Assembly: GCA_023396115.1 (NCBI GenBank)
Contig: JAEWXC010000002.1
Span: forward strand, 62,001-126,000
Source: Actinomycetes bacterium
Lineage (GTDB): Bacteria; Actinomycetota; Actinomycetes; Propionibacteriales; Nocardioidaceae
Length of the DNA stretch: 64,000 nucleotides
Reading direction: 5' to 3'
Position 1 is the first letter of the stretch. Every line of letters starts with the position of its first letter. Below are positions 25,622-37,909 of the stretch, piece by piece. The notes under the pieces were generated by a model. That model was not told the origin of the DNA. It saw only the letters and a program-made list of their open reading frames with translations, and did no database searches. A program made the translations under genes and the position numbers.

Positions 25622-25978
25622 TCAGAAGATCAGGTCGCCGGACTTGCGGCGCGAGCGGAGGGTGGCGACGGCCTCGTCGAGGATCGTCTTGGCCTCCGCG
25701 TCGCTGCGACGCTCCTTGGCGTAGGCCAGGTGCGTCTTGTACGGCTCGATCTTGGGCGCCGGAGGCGGGTTCTCCTGGTCCAGCGAGGCCGGCAGGCCAC
25801 AGCGGGGGCAGTCCCAAGACTCGGGAACGACGGCCTCGACGGAGAAGGTGATCTCCGAGCGGTGCTCGTGGGCGCAGAAGTAGGTCACCGACTGCCGGGG
25901 AGCAGCCTCGCCACGCTCGGCCTCACCGAGCGGACCGGCACCGACACGGCTGCCTCGGATCGCGTTTCCTCCAGCCAT
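25622..25978 (-). CDS. rbpA: RbpA RNA polymerase-binding protein
   Basis: Actinobacteria-specific transcription factor, 118 aa, that binds the principal sigma factor and RNA polymerase and stabilises the open complex. MAGGNAIRGSRVGAGPLGEA is the N-terminal tail; the zinc-containing core shows YFCAHEH and DCPRCGLPA; the C-terminal sigma-interaction part reads HLAYAKERRSDAEAKTILDEA. It lies 13 bases downstream of secG and is followed by a strong hairpin. Confidence 0.96.
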   Translation of the reverse strand: MAGGNAIRGSRVGAGPLGEAERGEAAPRQSVTYFCAHEHRSEITFSVEAVVPESWDCPRCGLPASLDQENPPPAPKIEPYKTHLAYAKERRSDAEAKTILDEAVATLRSRRKSGDLIF

Positions 25979-25991
25979 GGCCCGTCCCCGA

Positions 25992-26228
25992 TCAGCTCTG
26001 GTAGGCCATCAGCAGGCCGAGGGCGATCACGCACGCCGACCACAGGATGCCGATACCGACGGTGAACCGGTCGAGGTTGCGCTCGGCCACCGAGGAGCCT
26101 CCCAGGGAGCTGGACACGCCGCCGCCGAACATGTCGGACAGACCGCCGCCGCTGCCCTTCTTGAGGAGGACGAGGGTGATCAGCAGCAGGCTGGTGATCA
26201 CGAGCAGGATGGTGAACAGGAGAATCAC
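25992..26228 (-). CDS. secG: SecG preprotein translocase subunit
   Basis: 78-aa membrane protein of the SecYEG channel. Two hydrophobic segments, MILLFTILLVITSLLLITLV and FTVGIGILWSACVIALGLLM, flank the conserved LLKKGSGGGLSDMFGGGV loop. Start is GTG 26228; TAGGCT ends seven bases before it on the minus strand, which suggests a leaderless internal promoter. The order tpiA-secG-rbpA is common in this phylum. Confidence 0.95.
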   Translation of the reverse strand: MILLFTILLVITSLLLITLVLLKKGSGGGLSDMFGGGVSSSLGGSSVAERNLDRFTVGIGILWSACVIALGLLMAYQS

Positions 26229-26235
26229 GGGTCGT

Positions 26236-26241
26236 AGCCTA
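26236..26241 (-). promoter_or_regulatory. -10 element of a possible leaderless secG promoter
   Basis: TAGGCT on the minus strand with a seven-base spacer to the secG GTG. It lies between tpiA and secG, so secG-rbpA may be expressed separately from glycolysis. Confidence 0.4.
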
Positions 26242-26257
26242 CGTCACTTGTGGGCGG

Positions 26258-27055
26258 TCAGAGGACCGGCATGTCGTAGAACCGGCAGATGCCGCCGAAC
26301 TCGTCGGCCTCGAGGCTCGCGCCACCGACCAGGGCACCGTCGACGTCGTCCTTCGCCATGATCCCGGCGACGTTCGCGGCCTTGACCGAACCGCCGTACA
26401 GGATGCGCAGCGAGTCCGCCGCCTCGTCGCCGTGCAACTCGCGCACCCGGGCGCGGATCGCGGCGCACACCTCCTGGGCGTCCTCGGGGGTGGCGACCTC
26501 GCCGGTGCCGATCGCCCAGACCGGCTCGTAGGCCACGACCAGGCCGGCGACCTGCTCGGCGGTGAAGCCGGCGAGCGACCCCTCCACCTGCGCCAGCACG
26601 TGGGCGACCTGCTCGCCCGCCTTGCGGACCTCCAGGCCCTCACCGACGCAGACGATCGGAACGATCCCGGCGTCCAGGGCCTTGTGCGCCTTGGCGCTGA
26701 CCAGGGCGTCGGACTCGCCGTGGTACTCGCGGCGCTCGGAGTGCCCCACGACCGCGTACGAGCAGCCCAGCTTGGACAGCATCGCGGCGGAGACCTCACC
26801 GGTGTAGGCACCGGAGTCGTGCACCGAGACGTCCTGCGCGCCGTAGCGGATCGAGAGCCGGTCCCCGTCGACGAGGGTCTGCACCGAGCGGATGTCGGTG
26901 AACGGCGGGACCACCACGACCTCGGCCTTGGCGTAGTCGTGCTTCTTGTCCGACAGGGTCCAGGCCAGCTTCTGCACCAGCACCACGGCCTCGGCGTGGT
27001 TCAGGTTCATCTTCCAGTTGCCCGCCATCAGCGGGGTCCGGGTGCTCTTCGCCAT
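26258..27055 (-). CDS. tpiA: Triose-phosphate isomerase
   Basis: 265-aa TIM-barrel glycolytic enzyme. The N-terminal substrate lysine is in MAGNWKMNLNHAEA, the catalytic His in VVGHSERREYHGESD, and the catalytic Glu in VVAYEPVWAIGTG; the phosphate-binding LYGGSVKAANVAGI and DGALVGGASL close the barrel. Start ATG 27055 has AGGAAGAG upstream. A 125-base gap with a strong hairpin separates it from pgk, so it may partly depend on read-through. Confidence 0.98.
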   Translation of the reverse strand: MAKSTRTPLMAGNWKMNLNHAEAVVLVQKLAWTLSDKKHDYAKAEVVVVPPFTDIRSVQTLVDGDRLSIRYGAQDVSVHDSGAYTGEVSAAMLSKLGCSYAVVGHSERREYHGESDALVSAKAHKALDAGIVPIVCVGEGLEVRKAGEQVAHVLAQVEGSLAGFTAEQVAGLVVAYEPVWAIGTGEVATPEDAQEVCAAIRARVRELHGDEAADSLRILYGGSVKAANVAGIMAKDDVDGALVGGASLEADEFGGICRFYDMPVL

Positions 27056-27140
27056 CTCGCTCTTCCTCGTCTGTCACGGCCGGTGGACCGGCACGCGGTG
27101 CTGGGTGGTTCGGGTGGTGCAGGTGGTGCGGGTGCGGCAA

Positions 27141-27173
27141 GGGCTCCCGGCGGCAGCTGCCACCGGGAGCCCT
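27141..27173 (-). terminator. Strong hairpin between pgk and tpiA
   Basis: GGGCTCCCGG and GGCAGCTGCC pair almost completely with the CCGGGAGCCC arm over 33 bases (two unpaired positions), seven bases after the pgk stop. It may act as a partial terminator or as a processing or stability element that sets tpiA levels. Confidence 0.55.
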
Positions 27174-27180
27174 CGCCGGC

Positions 27181-28380
27181 TCAGTCCTCCAGGACCTTGA
27201 TACCGGGCAGTTCCTTGCCCTCCAGGTACTCCAGGCTCGCCCCACCACCGGTGGAGATGTGCCCGAAGGCGGCCTCGTCGAAGCCGAGGGTGCGCACGGC
27301 AGCGGCGGAGTCGCCACCGCCGACCACCGAGAGCCCGTCGATCCCGGTCAGGGCCTGGGCCACGGCCCGGGTCCCTGCCGCGAACGCGTCGACCTCGAAG
27401 ACCCCCATCGGGCCGTTCCAGAACACGGTCCGCGCGTCGCCCAGCGCCGCGGCGAACGCGGCGGCCGAGTCGGGGCCGATGTCCAGACCCATCGCGTCGG
27501 CCGGGATCGCGTCCGCGGCGACCACGACCGGGTTCGGCGTCGCCGCCCCCGAGGGGAAGGCGGTGTCGACCACGACGTCGGTCGGGAGGATCAGCTCCAC
27601 GCCCTTCTCCGCGGCCTCGGCCAGGTAGCGACGGCAGGTCTCGAGCTGGTCGGCCTCGAGCAGGCTCTTGCCGACCTCGTGGCCCTGGGCCGCGAGGAAA
27701 GTGAACACCATGCCGCCACCGATCAGCAGCCGGTCGGCCTTGCCGAGCAGGTTGTCGATGACCCCGAGCTTGTCGGAGACCTTCGAGCCGCCGAGCACGA
27801 CCGCGTAGGGACGGGCCGGGTCGACGGTGAGCCGGCGCAGCACGTCGACCTCCGCCTGGACCAGACCGCCCATGGCGCTGGGCAGCCGGGTGGCGACGTC
27901 GTAGACCGAGGCCTGCTTGCGGTGCACCACGCCGAACCCGTCGGAGACGAAGGCGTCGGCCAAGGCCGCGAGCTGGTCGGCGAACGCGCCACGCACGGCG
28001 TCGTCCTTGCTGGTCTCCCCCGCGTTGAAGCGCACGTTCTCGAGCAGGGCGACGTCGCCGTCACCGAGCCCGGCCACGACCTGGCGGGCAGAGGTGCCCA
28101 CCGTGTCGGTGGCGAACGCGACGTCCCGCTCGAGCAGCTCGCCGAGGCGGGCAGCGACCGGGGCCAGGGAGTAGCGCGCGTCCGGGGCACCGTCGGGCCG
28201 ACCCAGGTGGGCGGTCACGACGACCCGGGCACCCGCCTCGGCGAGCCGGCGGATCGTGGGCACGCTGGCCCGGATCCGACCGTCGTCGGTGATGGTGGTG
28301 CCGTCCAGGGGCACGTTCAGGTCCGAACGGACCAGAACGCGCTTCCCCCGGACGTCACCGAGCGCGTCGATGCCGCTCAC
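27181..28380 (-). CDS. pgk: Phosphoglycerate kinase
   Basis: 399-aa glycolytic kinase. N-terminal substrate site VLVRSDLNVPLDGTTITDDG, hinge-side VVLGGSKVSDKLGVIDNLL, nucleotide-side FWNGPMGVFEVDAFAAGT and the C-terminal SVVGGGDSAAAVRTLG are all intact. Start is GTG 28380, one base after the gap stop codon, so the two are co-translated. Confidence 0.98.
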   Translation of the reverse strand: MSGIDALGDVRGKRVLVRSDLNVPLDGTTITDDGRIRASVPTIRRLAEAGARVVVTAHLGRPDGAPDARYSLAPVAARLGELLERDVAFATDTVGTSARQVVAGLGDGDVALLENVRFNAGETSKDDAVRGAFADQLAALADAFVSDGFGVVHRKQASVYDVATRLPSAMGGLVQAEVDVLRRLTVDPARPYAVVLGGSKVSDKLGVIDNLLGKADRLLIGGGMVFTFLAAQGHEVGKSLLEADQLETCRRYLAEAAEKGVELILPTDVVVDTAFPSGAATPNPVVVAADAIPADAMGLDIGPDSAAAFAAALGDARTVFWNGPMGVFEVDAFAAGTRAVAQALTGIDGLSVVGGGDSAAAVRTLGFDEAAFGHISTGGGASLEYLEGKELPGIKVLED

Positions 28381-28381
28381 G

Positions 28382-29377
<996 letters not shown>

Positions 29378-29415
29378 GGAAATGAGCTCCTCGTTGTACT
29401 CCAGGGACGAGGCGA

Positions 29416-29421
29416 AGACTA
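29416..29421 (-). promoter_or_regulatory. Candidate -10 for gap
   Basis: TAGTCT on the minus strand, which would give a leader of about 30 bases containing the GAGGAG ribosome binding site. Confidence 0.4.
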
Positions 29422-29475
29422 CCGCTCACGCGCGCGCAGCTCACACCGGCGCCGCCCGGGTGGACGCGCCAGCAG

Positions 29476-29493
29476 GGTGAGGTTCACCTCACC
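29476..29493. promoter_or_regulatory. Perfect 8+2+8 palindrome upstream of gap
   Basis: GGTGAGGTTCACCTCACC, about 55 bases upstream of the candidate gap -10 and 54 bases past the whiA stop. The two-base centre makes it a protein-binding dyad rather than a hairpin. Its core AGGTTCACCT also occurs upstream of sufR. Confidence 0.45.
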
Positions 29494-29546
29494 GGCTCCC
29501 CCGTCGCCGCCCGGAAGCCGGTGCAGGTCGGCCCACGACGTGGGGC

Positions 29547-30533
29547 TCAACCCTCGTCGGCGAGCATCTCCGGCGTCAGCGACGCCTCGGTGTCGGGCAC
29601 CCCGAGCTCCTCGGCCCGCTTGTCGGCCATCGCCAGCAGCCGGCGGATCCGGCCCGCGATCGCGTCCTTGGTCAGGACCGGGTCGTGCAGCTGGCCGAGC
29701 TCCTCCAGGGAGGCCTGCTTGTGCTCCAGACGCAGCGAGCCGGCCATCCGCAGGTGGTCGGGCACGTCGTCGCCGAGCAGCTCCATGGCCCGCTCCACCC
29801 GGGCGCCGGCGGCCACGGCCGCGCGGGCCGAGCGCCGCAGGTTGGCGTCGTCGAAGTTGGCCAGGCGGTTGGCGGTGGCCCGGACCTCGCGGCGCATCCG
29901 GCGCTCCTCCCAGGCAATCAGCGTCTCGTGGGCGCCGAGCCGGGTGAGCAGCGCACCGATGGCGTCGCCGTCGCGGATCACGACCCGGTCCACGCCGCGC
30001 ACCTCACGGGCCTTGGCCTGGATGCCCAGCCGCCGGGCCACCCCGACCAGGGCCAGCGCGGCCTCGGGTCCGGGGCAGGTGACCTCGAGCGAGGACGAGC
30101 GGCCGGGTTCGGTCAGCGAGCCGTGCGCCAGGAACGTGCCCCGCCACGCGGCGACCGCGTCGCAGCCGCCACCGGAGACCACCGCGGGCGGCAGTCCGCG
30201 GACCGGGCGTCCGCGCTGGTCCAGCAGACCGGTCTGGCGGGCCAGCGACTCCCCGTCGCGGGAGACCCGCACCAGGTAACGGCTGCCCTTGCGCAGCCCG
30301 GAGCCCTGCACCATCGCCACGTCGGAGGCGTGGCCGTAGACCTCGGCGATGTCCTTGCGGAGTCGACGGGCCGCGGAACCGGTGTCCAGCTCCGCCTCGA
30401 CCACGATCCGGCCGCCCACGATGTGCAGGCCCCCGGCGAAGCGCAGCATCGAGGCGACCTCGGCCTTGCGGCAGCAGGTCTTCGTGATCGGGATGCTGGC
30501 CAGTTCTGCCTTCACCTGAGCGGTCATCGCCAT
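29547..30533 (-). CDS. whiA: WhiA sporulation/cell-division regulator
   Basis: 328-aa WhiA with a LAGLIDADG-like N-terminal domain and a C-terminal helix-turn-helix. The start MAMTAQVKAELASIPITKTC with KTCCRKAEVASMLRFAGGLH is the family signature. The C-terminal domain reads GDDVPDHLRMAGSLRLEHKQ and ends EELGVPDTEASLTPEM. WhiA activates division genes in streptomycetes and exists in non-sporulating Gram-positives too. It follows yvcK and rapZ, the usual trio. Confidence 0.96.
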   Translation of the reverse strand: MAMTAQVKAELASIPITKTCCRKAEVASMLRFAGGLHIVGGRIVVEAELDTGSAARRLRKDIAEVYGHASDVAMVQGSGLRKGSRYLVRVSRDGESLARQTGLLDQRGRPVRGLPPAVVSGGGCDAVAAWRGTFLAHGSLTEPGRSSSLEVTCPGPEAALALVGVARRLGIQAKAREVRGVDRVVIRDGDAIGALLTRLGAHETLIAWEERRMRREVRATANRLANFDDANLRRSARAAVAAGARVERAMELLGDDVPDHLRMAGSLRLEHKQASLEELGQLHDPVLTKDAIAGRIRRLLAMADKRAEELGVPDTEASLTPEMLADEG

Positions 30534-30612
30534 GGCGACGATCCTGCCACGTCGGACCAGCAGTGGTGCGCCGGTCCGGCGATCGGGGCCCCGGCGGGCC
30601 GCAGCGAGCCCG

Positions 30613-31575
30613 TCATCCGAGCATCACCCGGGCCAGGGCGGCCGAGAGCAGCGTCACGTCGTGGCGGGGCGATCCGTCGGGGTCGGCGATCGGCTCGACC
30701 ACCAGGCGTCCGCCGAGCTCGGTGACCGCGGCGGCCAGGTCGTCGGCGTCGCCGACCGAAGCCGGGTCGGCCAGCACGGTGTGGAAGCGCAGCCCCGGTG
30801 CCAGCTCGGCGAGGCCCCGCAGCTGGCTGGCGGGGCTGTACCCGGAGGTCTCCTCGTCCTGGGTGCCAACGTTGAGCACCAGCACCAGGCGGTCGCCGCG
30901 GCGCACCAGGGCGTCGCGAAGCCCGGGCAGGAGCAGGTGCGGGACGACCGAGCTGAACCAGGAGCCGGGGCCGAGGAAGACCCACTCGGCCTGCTCGACC
31001 GCCGCGACCGCCTCGGGGCAGGCGGCGACGCCGGCCGGGCTCAACGCCACCCGGGCGATGTGCCCCGGCGTCGTGGCCACCTCGACCTGGCCGGTGACCG
31101 GGCGCAGGGCCGTGGGGTCGTCGGGGTCGAGGCCGCGCACGTCGGCGTGGATGTCGAGCGGCTCGGTGGCCATCGGCAGCACCCGGCCGCGTGCCCGGAG
31201 CAGCTGGCCGACCAGGTCCAGGGCGGCGACCGGGTCGCCGAAGAGCTCCCACAGGCCCACGATCAGCAGGTTCCCCACCGCGTGGCCGTGCATCTGGCCC
31301 GAGCCACCGAAGCGGTGCTGGGCCAGGCGCTCCCAGGTGCGCCCCCAGTCGTCCTCCCCGCACAGCGCGGCCAGGGCCATCCGCAGGTCGCCGGGCGGCA
31401 CCACCGGGAACTCGTCACGCAACCGCCCCGAGGAGCCGCCGTTGTCGGCGACGGTCACCACCGCGGAGAGGTCGTCGATGGTCAGGTCGTCCAGCAGCCG
31501 GCGCAGGGCACGCAGCGTGGTGTAGAGCCCGTGGCCGCCACCGAGGGCGACCGCGGACTGGGCGAGGTTGCTCAT
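30613..31575 (-). CDS. yvcK: YvcK/CofD-like UDP-sugar-binding protein
   Basis: 320-aa protein of the gluconeogenesis factor (YvcK/CuvA) family. NLAQSAVALGGGHGLYTTLR is the nucleotide-binding N-terminus, with VTVADNGGSSGRLRDEF next, both diagnostic; GQMHGHAVGNLLIVGLWELF follows. YvcK proteins bind UDP-GlcNAc and link cell-wall synthesis with carbon source. ATG 31575 lies one base past the rapZ stop; the frame extends upstream but only as a shadow of rapZ. Confidence 0.94.
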   Translation of the reverse strand: MSNLAQSAVALGGGHGLYTTLRALRRLLDDLTIDDLSAVVTVADNGGSSGRLRDEFPVVPPGDLRMALAALCGEDDWGRTWERLAQHRFGGSGQMHGHAVGNLLIVGLWELFGDPVAALDLVGQLLRARGRVLPMATEPLDIHADVRGLDPDDPTALRPVTGQVEVATTPGHIARVALSPAGVAACPEAVAAVEQAEWVFLGPGSWFSSVVPHLLLPGLRDALVRRGDRLVLVLNVGTQDEETSGYSPASQLRGLAELAPGLRFHTVLADPASVGDADDLAAAVTELGGRLVVEPIADPDGSPRHDVTLLSAALARVMLG

Positions 31576-31576
31576 C

Positions 31577-32446
31577 TCACTCCCGGCCGAGGTCGCGGTG
31601 GGTGGCACGCACGCTGAAGCCACGCTCCCGCAGCTGCCGCGCCACCTCCTCGGTCATCGCGACGCTGCGGTGCTTGCCCCCGGTGCAGCCGATGGCGACG
31701 GTCATGAACCGCTTGCCCTCCACCAGGTACCCCTCGGCCACGGTCTGCAGCAGCGGCAGGAACTGCTCGAGGAACGCGCCGGCGCCGGGCTGGGAGAGGA
31801 CGTACTCCGACACCGCACCCTCACGGCCGTTGCCCGAACGCAGTTCCGGCACCCAGTACGGGTTGGGCAGGAACCGCATGTCGGCGACGTGGTCGGCGTC
31901 GACCGGGATCCCGTACTTGAACCCGAACGAGGTGACGGTGACCTTGAGCCGGGTCGCCTCCTCGGAGCCGAACTGGGCGGCGATCCGGTCGGTCAGCTGG
32001 TGCACGTTGAGGTTGGAGGTGTCGATCACCACGTCGGCGTCACCGCGCAACGAGGCCAGCACCTCCCGCTCACGCCGCAGCCCGTCGATCAGACGGCCCG
32101 ACCCCTGCAACGGGTGCGGTCGGCGCACCGCCTCCTGACGGCGCACCAGCACCTCGTCGGTGGCGTCGAGGAAGAGCAGCGTCGTGGGCCGGCCGGTGAC
32201 GTTCTGGTGCCGGTTGGCGTGCAGGGACTCGAAGAACGACCCGCTGCGCACGTCCACCACCACCGCGATCGGCTGGGCCACCGACCGGGAGTCGTCGACC
32301 AGGCGGACCACGTCGCGCACCAGGGTCGGCGGGAGGTTGTCGACCACGTAGTAGCCCAGGTCCTCGAGCTCCTTGGCCGCGGTGCTGCGGCCGGCTCCGG
32401 TCATGCCGGAGACCACCACGAGCTGGCCGGGTTCAGGGGCGTTCAT
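31577..32446 (-). CDS. rapZ: RapZ nucleotide-binding protein
   Basis: 289-aa RapZ/YvcJ P-loop protein. Walker A is VVSGMTGAGRSTAAKELEDL, then DNLPPTLVRDVVRLV, and FLDATDEVLVRRQEAVRRPHP. The C-terminal domain has SFGFKYGIPVDADHVADMRF and GCTGGKHRSVAMTEEVA, the RNA/metabolite-binding part. In enterobacteria RapZ controls GlmS via a small RNA; the actinobacterial role is less clear. ATG 32446 shares a base with the uvrC stop. Confidence 0.96.
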   Translation of the reverse strand: MNAPEPGQLVVVSGMTGAGRSTAAKELEDLGYYVVDNLPPTLVRDVVRLVDDSRSVAQPIAVVVDVRSGSFFESLHANRHQNVTGRPTTLLFLDATDEVLVRRQEAVRRPHPLQGSGRLIDGLRREREVLASLRGDADVVIDTSNLNVHQLTDRIAAQFGSEEATRLKVTVTSFGFKYGIPVDADHVADMRFLPNPYWVPELRSGNGREGAVSEYVLSQPGAGAFLEQFLPLLQTVAEGYLVEGKRFMTVAIGCTGGKHRSVAMTEEVARQLRERGFSVRATHRDLGRE

Positions 32447-34425
32447 CAGTCCTCCAGGATCTCGCCGGTGGCGGTGTTGATGCGGGGTCCGGTGCCGGGT
32501 GCTGCCACGGCCTCGGCGATCGAGGCCGCCGTGGCCGCCCCGATGCCCGGGACCTGCTGCAGTTCCTCGACGGTCGCGGCCCGCAGTTTCTTGAGCGAGC
32601 CGAAGTGCTTGAGCAGGGTACGACGCCGGACCTCGCCGAGGCCGGGAACATCGTCCAGGACGCTCTCGACCATCGTCCTGGAGCGCCGGTTGCGGTGGTG
32701 GGTGATGGCGAACCGGTGGGCCTCGTCGCGGACCCGCTGCAACAGGTAGAGCCCCTCGGAGGTGCGCGGCATGATCACCGGGTCCTCCTCCCCGGGGACC
32801 CACACCTCCTCCAGACGCTTGGCGAGCCCGACCACCGGGATGTCGTTGACGCCCAGGTCGGCCATCGCCTGCTCGGCGGCGGCGACCTGGGGCGGACCGC
32901 CGTCGACCACGACCAGGCCGGGCGCGTAGGCGAACTTGCGGGGGCGTCCGGTCTCGGGGTCCACCAGCATCGGGCCGTCCGTCCCCGCCACCTCGGAGCT
33001 CTCCTGCCCGGTGCTCGCCTGCTCGGTCCTCCCCTGCTCGTCCAGGAGCCGCTTGAACCGTCGGGTGATCACCTCGTGCATGGAGGCGACGTCGTTCTGG
33101 CCGTCGACGCCCCGGATCACGAACTTGCGGTACTCGGACTTGCGGGGCAGGCCGTCCTCGAAGACGACCATCGAGGCGACCACCTCGGTGCCCTGCAGGT
33201 TGGAGACGTCGTAGCACTCGATCCGCAGCGGCACCTCGTCCAGGGCCAGCGCCTGCTGGATCTCCTCCAGGGCCAGGTTGCGGGTGGTGAGGTCGCTGGC
33301 GCGCTTGGTCTTGTGCAGCGCCAGCCCCTGCTCGGCGTTGCGGTGCACCGTCTCCAGCAGCGTCTTCTTGTCGCCCCGCTGGGGCACCTTGATGCTGACC
33401 CGGCTGCCGCGCAGGTCGGACAGGAGCGCCTCCAGGGTGCCGGTCTCCGGGGGTGCGACCGGGACCAGGACCTCACGGGGGATGCCGTCGCCGTCGCCGT
33501 AGAGCTGGAGCAGGAAGTGCTCGACCAGCTCGGCGGTGCTGGCGTCGTCGCTGCGGTCCGCGACCCAGCCACGCTGGCCCCGGATCCGGCCGCCCCGGAC
33601 GTGGAAGATCTGCACCGCCACCTCGAGCGGGTCCTCGGCGAGCGCCACGACGTCGGCGTCGGTGCCGTCGCCCAGGACGACTGCCTGCTTCTCCAGCGCC
33701 TTGTGCAGGGCGGCCAGGTCGTCGCGCAGCCGGGCGGCGCGCTCGAACTCCATCTCGTCGGAGGCGGCGTACATCTCCTTCTCGAGGCGGCGCACGAACG
33801 CGTTGGTGTTGCCGCCGAGGAAGTCGCAGAAGTCCTCGACGATGGCCCGGTGGTCCTCGGCGCTGATCTGCCCCACGCACGGCGCCGCACACTTGTCGAT
33901 GTAGCCCAGCAGGCAGGGGCGACCGATCTGCGCGGATCGCTTGAAGACACCGTTGCTGCACGAGCGCATCGGGAAGACCCGGAGCAGCAGGTCCACGGTC
34001 TCCCGGATCGCCCAGGCGTGGCTGTAGGGCCCGAAGTAGCGGGTGCCCTTCTTCTTGGCGCCGCGCCCCACCATGACCCGCGGGTACTCGTCAGAGACGG
34101 TCACCGCCAACCACGGGTAGGACTTGTCGTCGCGGTACTTGACGTTGAACCGCGGGTCGAACTCCTTGATCCAGGAATACTCCAGCTGCAGCGCCTCGAC
34201 CTCGGTGTTGACCACCGTCCACTGCACGCTCGCGCCGGTGGTGACCATCGTCGCGGTGCGCGGGTGCAGGGTGCCGACGTCGGCGAAGTACGAAGAGAGC
34301 CGCTGACGCAGGTTCTTGGCCTTGCCCACGTAGATGACCCGGCCCCGGCTGTCGGAGAACCGGTACACGCCCGGATCGGTGGGGATCGTGCCCGGCGCAG
34401 GGCGGTACGACGCGGGGCTGGCCAT
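32446..34425 (-). CDS. uvrC: UvrC excinuclease subunit
   Basis: 659-aa incision subunit of nucleotide excision repair. The N-terminal GIY-YIG nuclease reads GVYRFSDSRGRVIYVGKAKN; the cysteine cluster CLLGYIDKCAAPC follows; the UVR motif region is KEMYAASDEMEFERAARLRD; the RNase H-like nuclease holds IECYDVSNLQGTEVVASMVV and VVDGGPPQVAAAEQAM; helix-hairpin-helix repeats end the protein (VPGLGEVRRRTLLKHFGSLK). TAGGGT lies at -12 to -7, so it is probably leaderless. It heads uvrC-rapZ-yvcK-whiA. Confidence 0.98.
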   Translation of the reverse strand: MASPASYRPAPGTIPTDPGVYRFSDSRGRVIYVGKAKNLRQRLSSYFADVGTLHPRTATMVTTGASVQWTVVNTEVEALQLEYSWIKEFDPRFNVKYRDDKSYPWLAVTVSDEYPRVMVGRGAKKKGTRYFGPYSHAWAIRETVDLLLRVFPMRSCSNGVFKRSAQIGRPCLLGYIDKCAAPCVGQISAEDHRAIVEDFCDFLGGNTNAFVRRLEKEMYAASDEMEFERAARLRDDLAALHKALEKQAVVLGDGTDADVVALAEDPLEVAVQIFHVRGGRIRGQRGWVADRSDDASTAELVEHFLLQLYGDGDGIPREVLVPVAPPETGTLEALLSDLRGSRVSIKVPQRGDKKTLLETVHRNAEQGLALHKTKRASDLTTRNLALEEIQQALALDEVPLRIECYDVSNLQGTEVVASMVVFEDGLPRKSEYRKFVIRGVDGQNDVASMHEVITRRFKRLLDEQGRTEQASTGQESSEVAGTDGPMLVDPETGRPRKFAYAPGLVVVDGGPPQVAAAEQAMADLGVNDIPVVGLAKRLEEVWVPGEEDPVIMPRTSEGLYLLQRVRDEAHRFAITHHRNRRSRTMVESVLDDVPGLGEVRRRTLLKHFGSLKKLRAATVEELQQVPGIGAATAASIAEAVAAPGTGPRINTATGEILED

Positions 34426-34431
34426 GGGCCA

Positions 34432-34437
34432 ACCCTA
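34432..34437 (-). promoter_or_regulatory. -10 element of the leaderless uvrC promoter
   Basis: TAGGGT on the minus strand, six bases before the uvrC ATG; no ribosome binding site. No SOS box was seen here, unlike uvrA. Confidence 0.55.
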
Positions 34438-34463
34438 CGGGCGGGCGGGGACACTCACGGTCC

Positions 34464-34497
34464 GGGTGCCGGGTGCGTCGGGGCGGTCCCGGCACCC
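34464..34497 (-). terminator. Hairpin after the Tat Rieske gene
   Basis: Ten-base stem GGGTGCCGGG/CCCGGCACCC with a 14-base loop, 12 bases after the stop of the Rieske gene and just upstream of the uvrC promoter. Confidence 0.5.
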
Positions 34498-34508
34498 CGT
34501 GACACCGC

Positions 34509-34937
34509 TCAGGCCATGGTGATGGTGCCGTCGGTGACGGTGATCTCGACTGCGGCCAGCGGGGAGGTCGCGGGGCCCTCCAGCACGGCTCCGTCGGTGA
34601 GCCCGAACTGGCTGCCGTGGCAGGTGCAGGGGATGTGGCCCTCCGAGGAGCTCGTGACCAGGCACTGCTGGTGGGTGCAGACCGCCGAGAACGCCTTGTA
34701 CGTGCCTTCCTGCGGCTGGGTCACGACCACCTTGGCGTCCGCGAAGACCGCACACCCGCCGACCGGGACGTCGGCGGCGTCACCGAGCGCCTCGCCCGAC
34801 GCGGCGTTCGGGGTGGACTCGGCCGGGTCGACCGCCTGGTCACCGCCGTCGTCCTCGCCGCACGCGGCGAGCAGGGGGACGCCGACCACGGCGGCGGTCG
34901 TGCCGGTGAGCACCTGACGTCGGGCGGGTCCGGTCAT
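34509..34937 (-). CDS. Tat-exported Rieske [2Fe-2S] lipoprotein
   Basis: 142-aa exported Rieske protein. The signal has a twin arginine, ARRQVLTGTTAAVVGVPLL, and a lipobox LLAAC. The cluster ligands are CTHQQC and CTCHGSQF (CxH...CxxH). A linker rich in acidic residues follows the lipobox. ATG 34937 has AGAGGA at six bases. It may carry electrons at the outer membrane face; no partner oxidase or cytochrome b gene is adjacent, so this is not a standard bc1 subunit. Confidence 0.9.
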   Translation of the reverse strand: MTGPARRQVLTGTTAAVVGVPLLAACGEDDGGDQAVDPAESTPNAASGEALGDAADVPVGGCAVFADAKVVVTQPQEGTYKAFSAVCTHQQCLVTSSSEGHIPCTCHGSQFGLTDGAVLEGPATSPLAAVEITVTDGTITMA

Positions 34938-35004
34938 GGCGGGTCCTCTCGATGGGTGCCGGCCGGGTGCCGACGCCCCCGAGCCTACGGTCTGGGCCGA
35001 TGGG

Positions 35005-37854
<2,850 letters not shown>

Positions 37855-37909
37855 CACCAGCGTTACCTGCCCCTGCTCGACTGACTTGTCCGCCGGGCTC
37901 CGTCACCCT

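Noticed and set aside
25321..26065. Open frames over the repeat arrays (23.4, 25.5 and 39.7 kb) translating to repeated short peptides such as KCPVSATQVPG.
   Set aside because: They are translations of the non-coding repeats with no start signals or conserved domain.
34509..34937. Rieske subunit of a cytochrome bc1 complex (QcrA).
   Set aside because: Too short, a Tat lipoprotein rather than a multi-helix membrane protein, and no qcrB/qcrC nearby.
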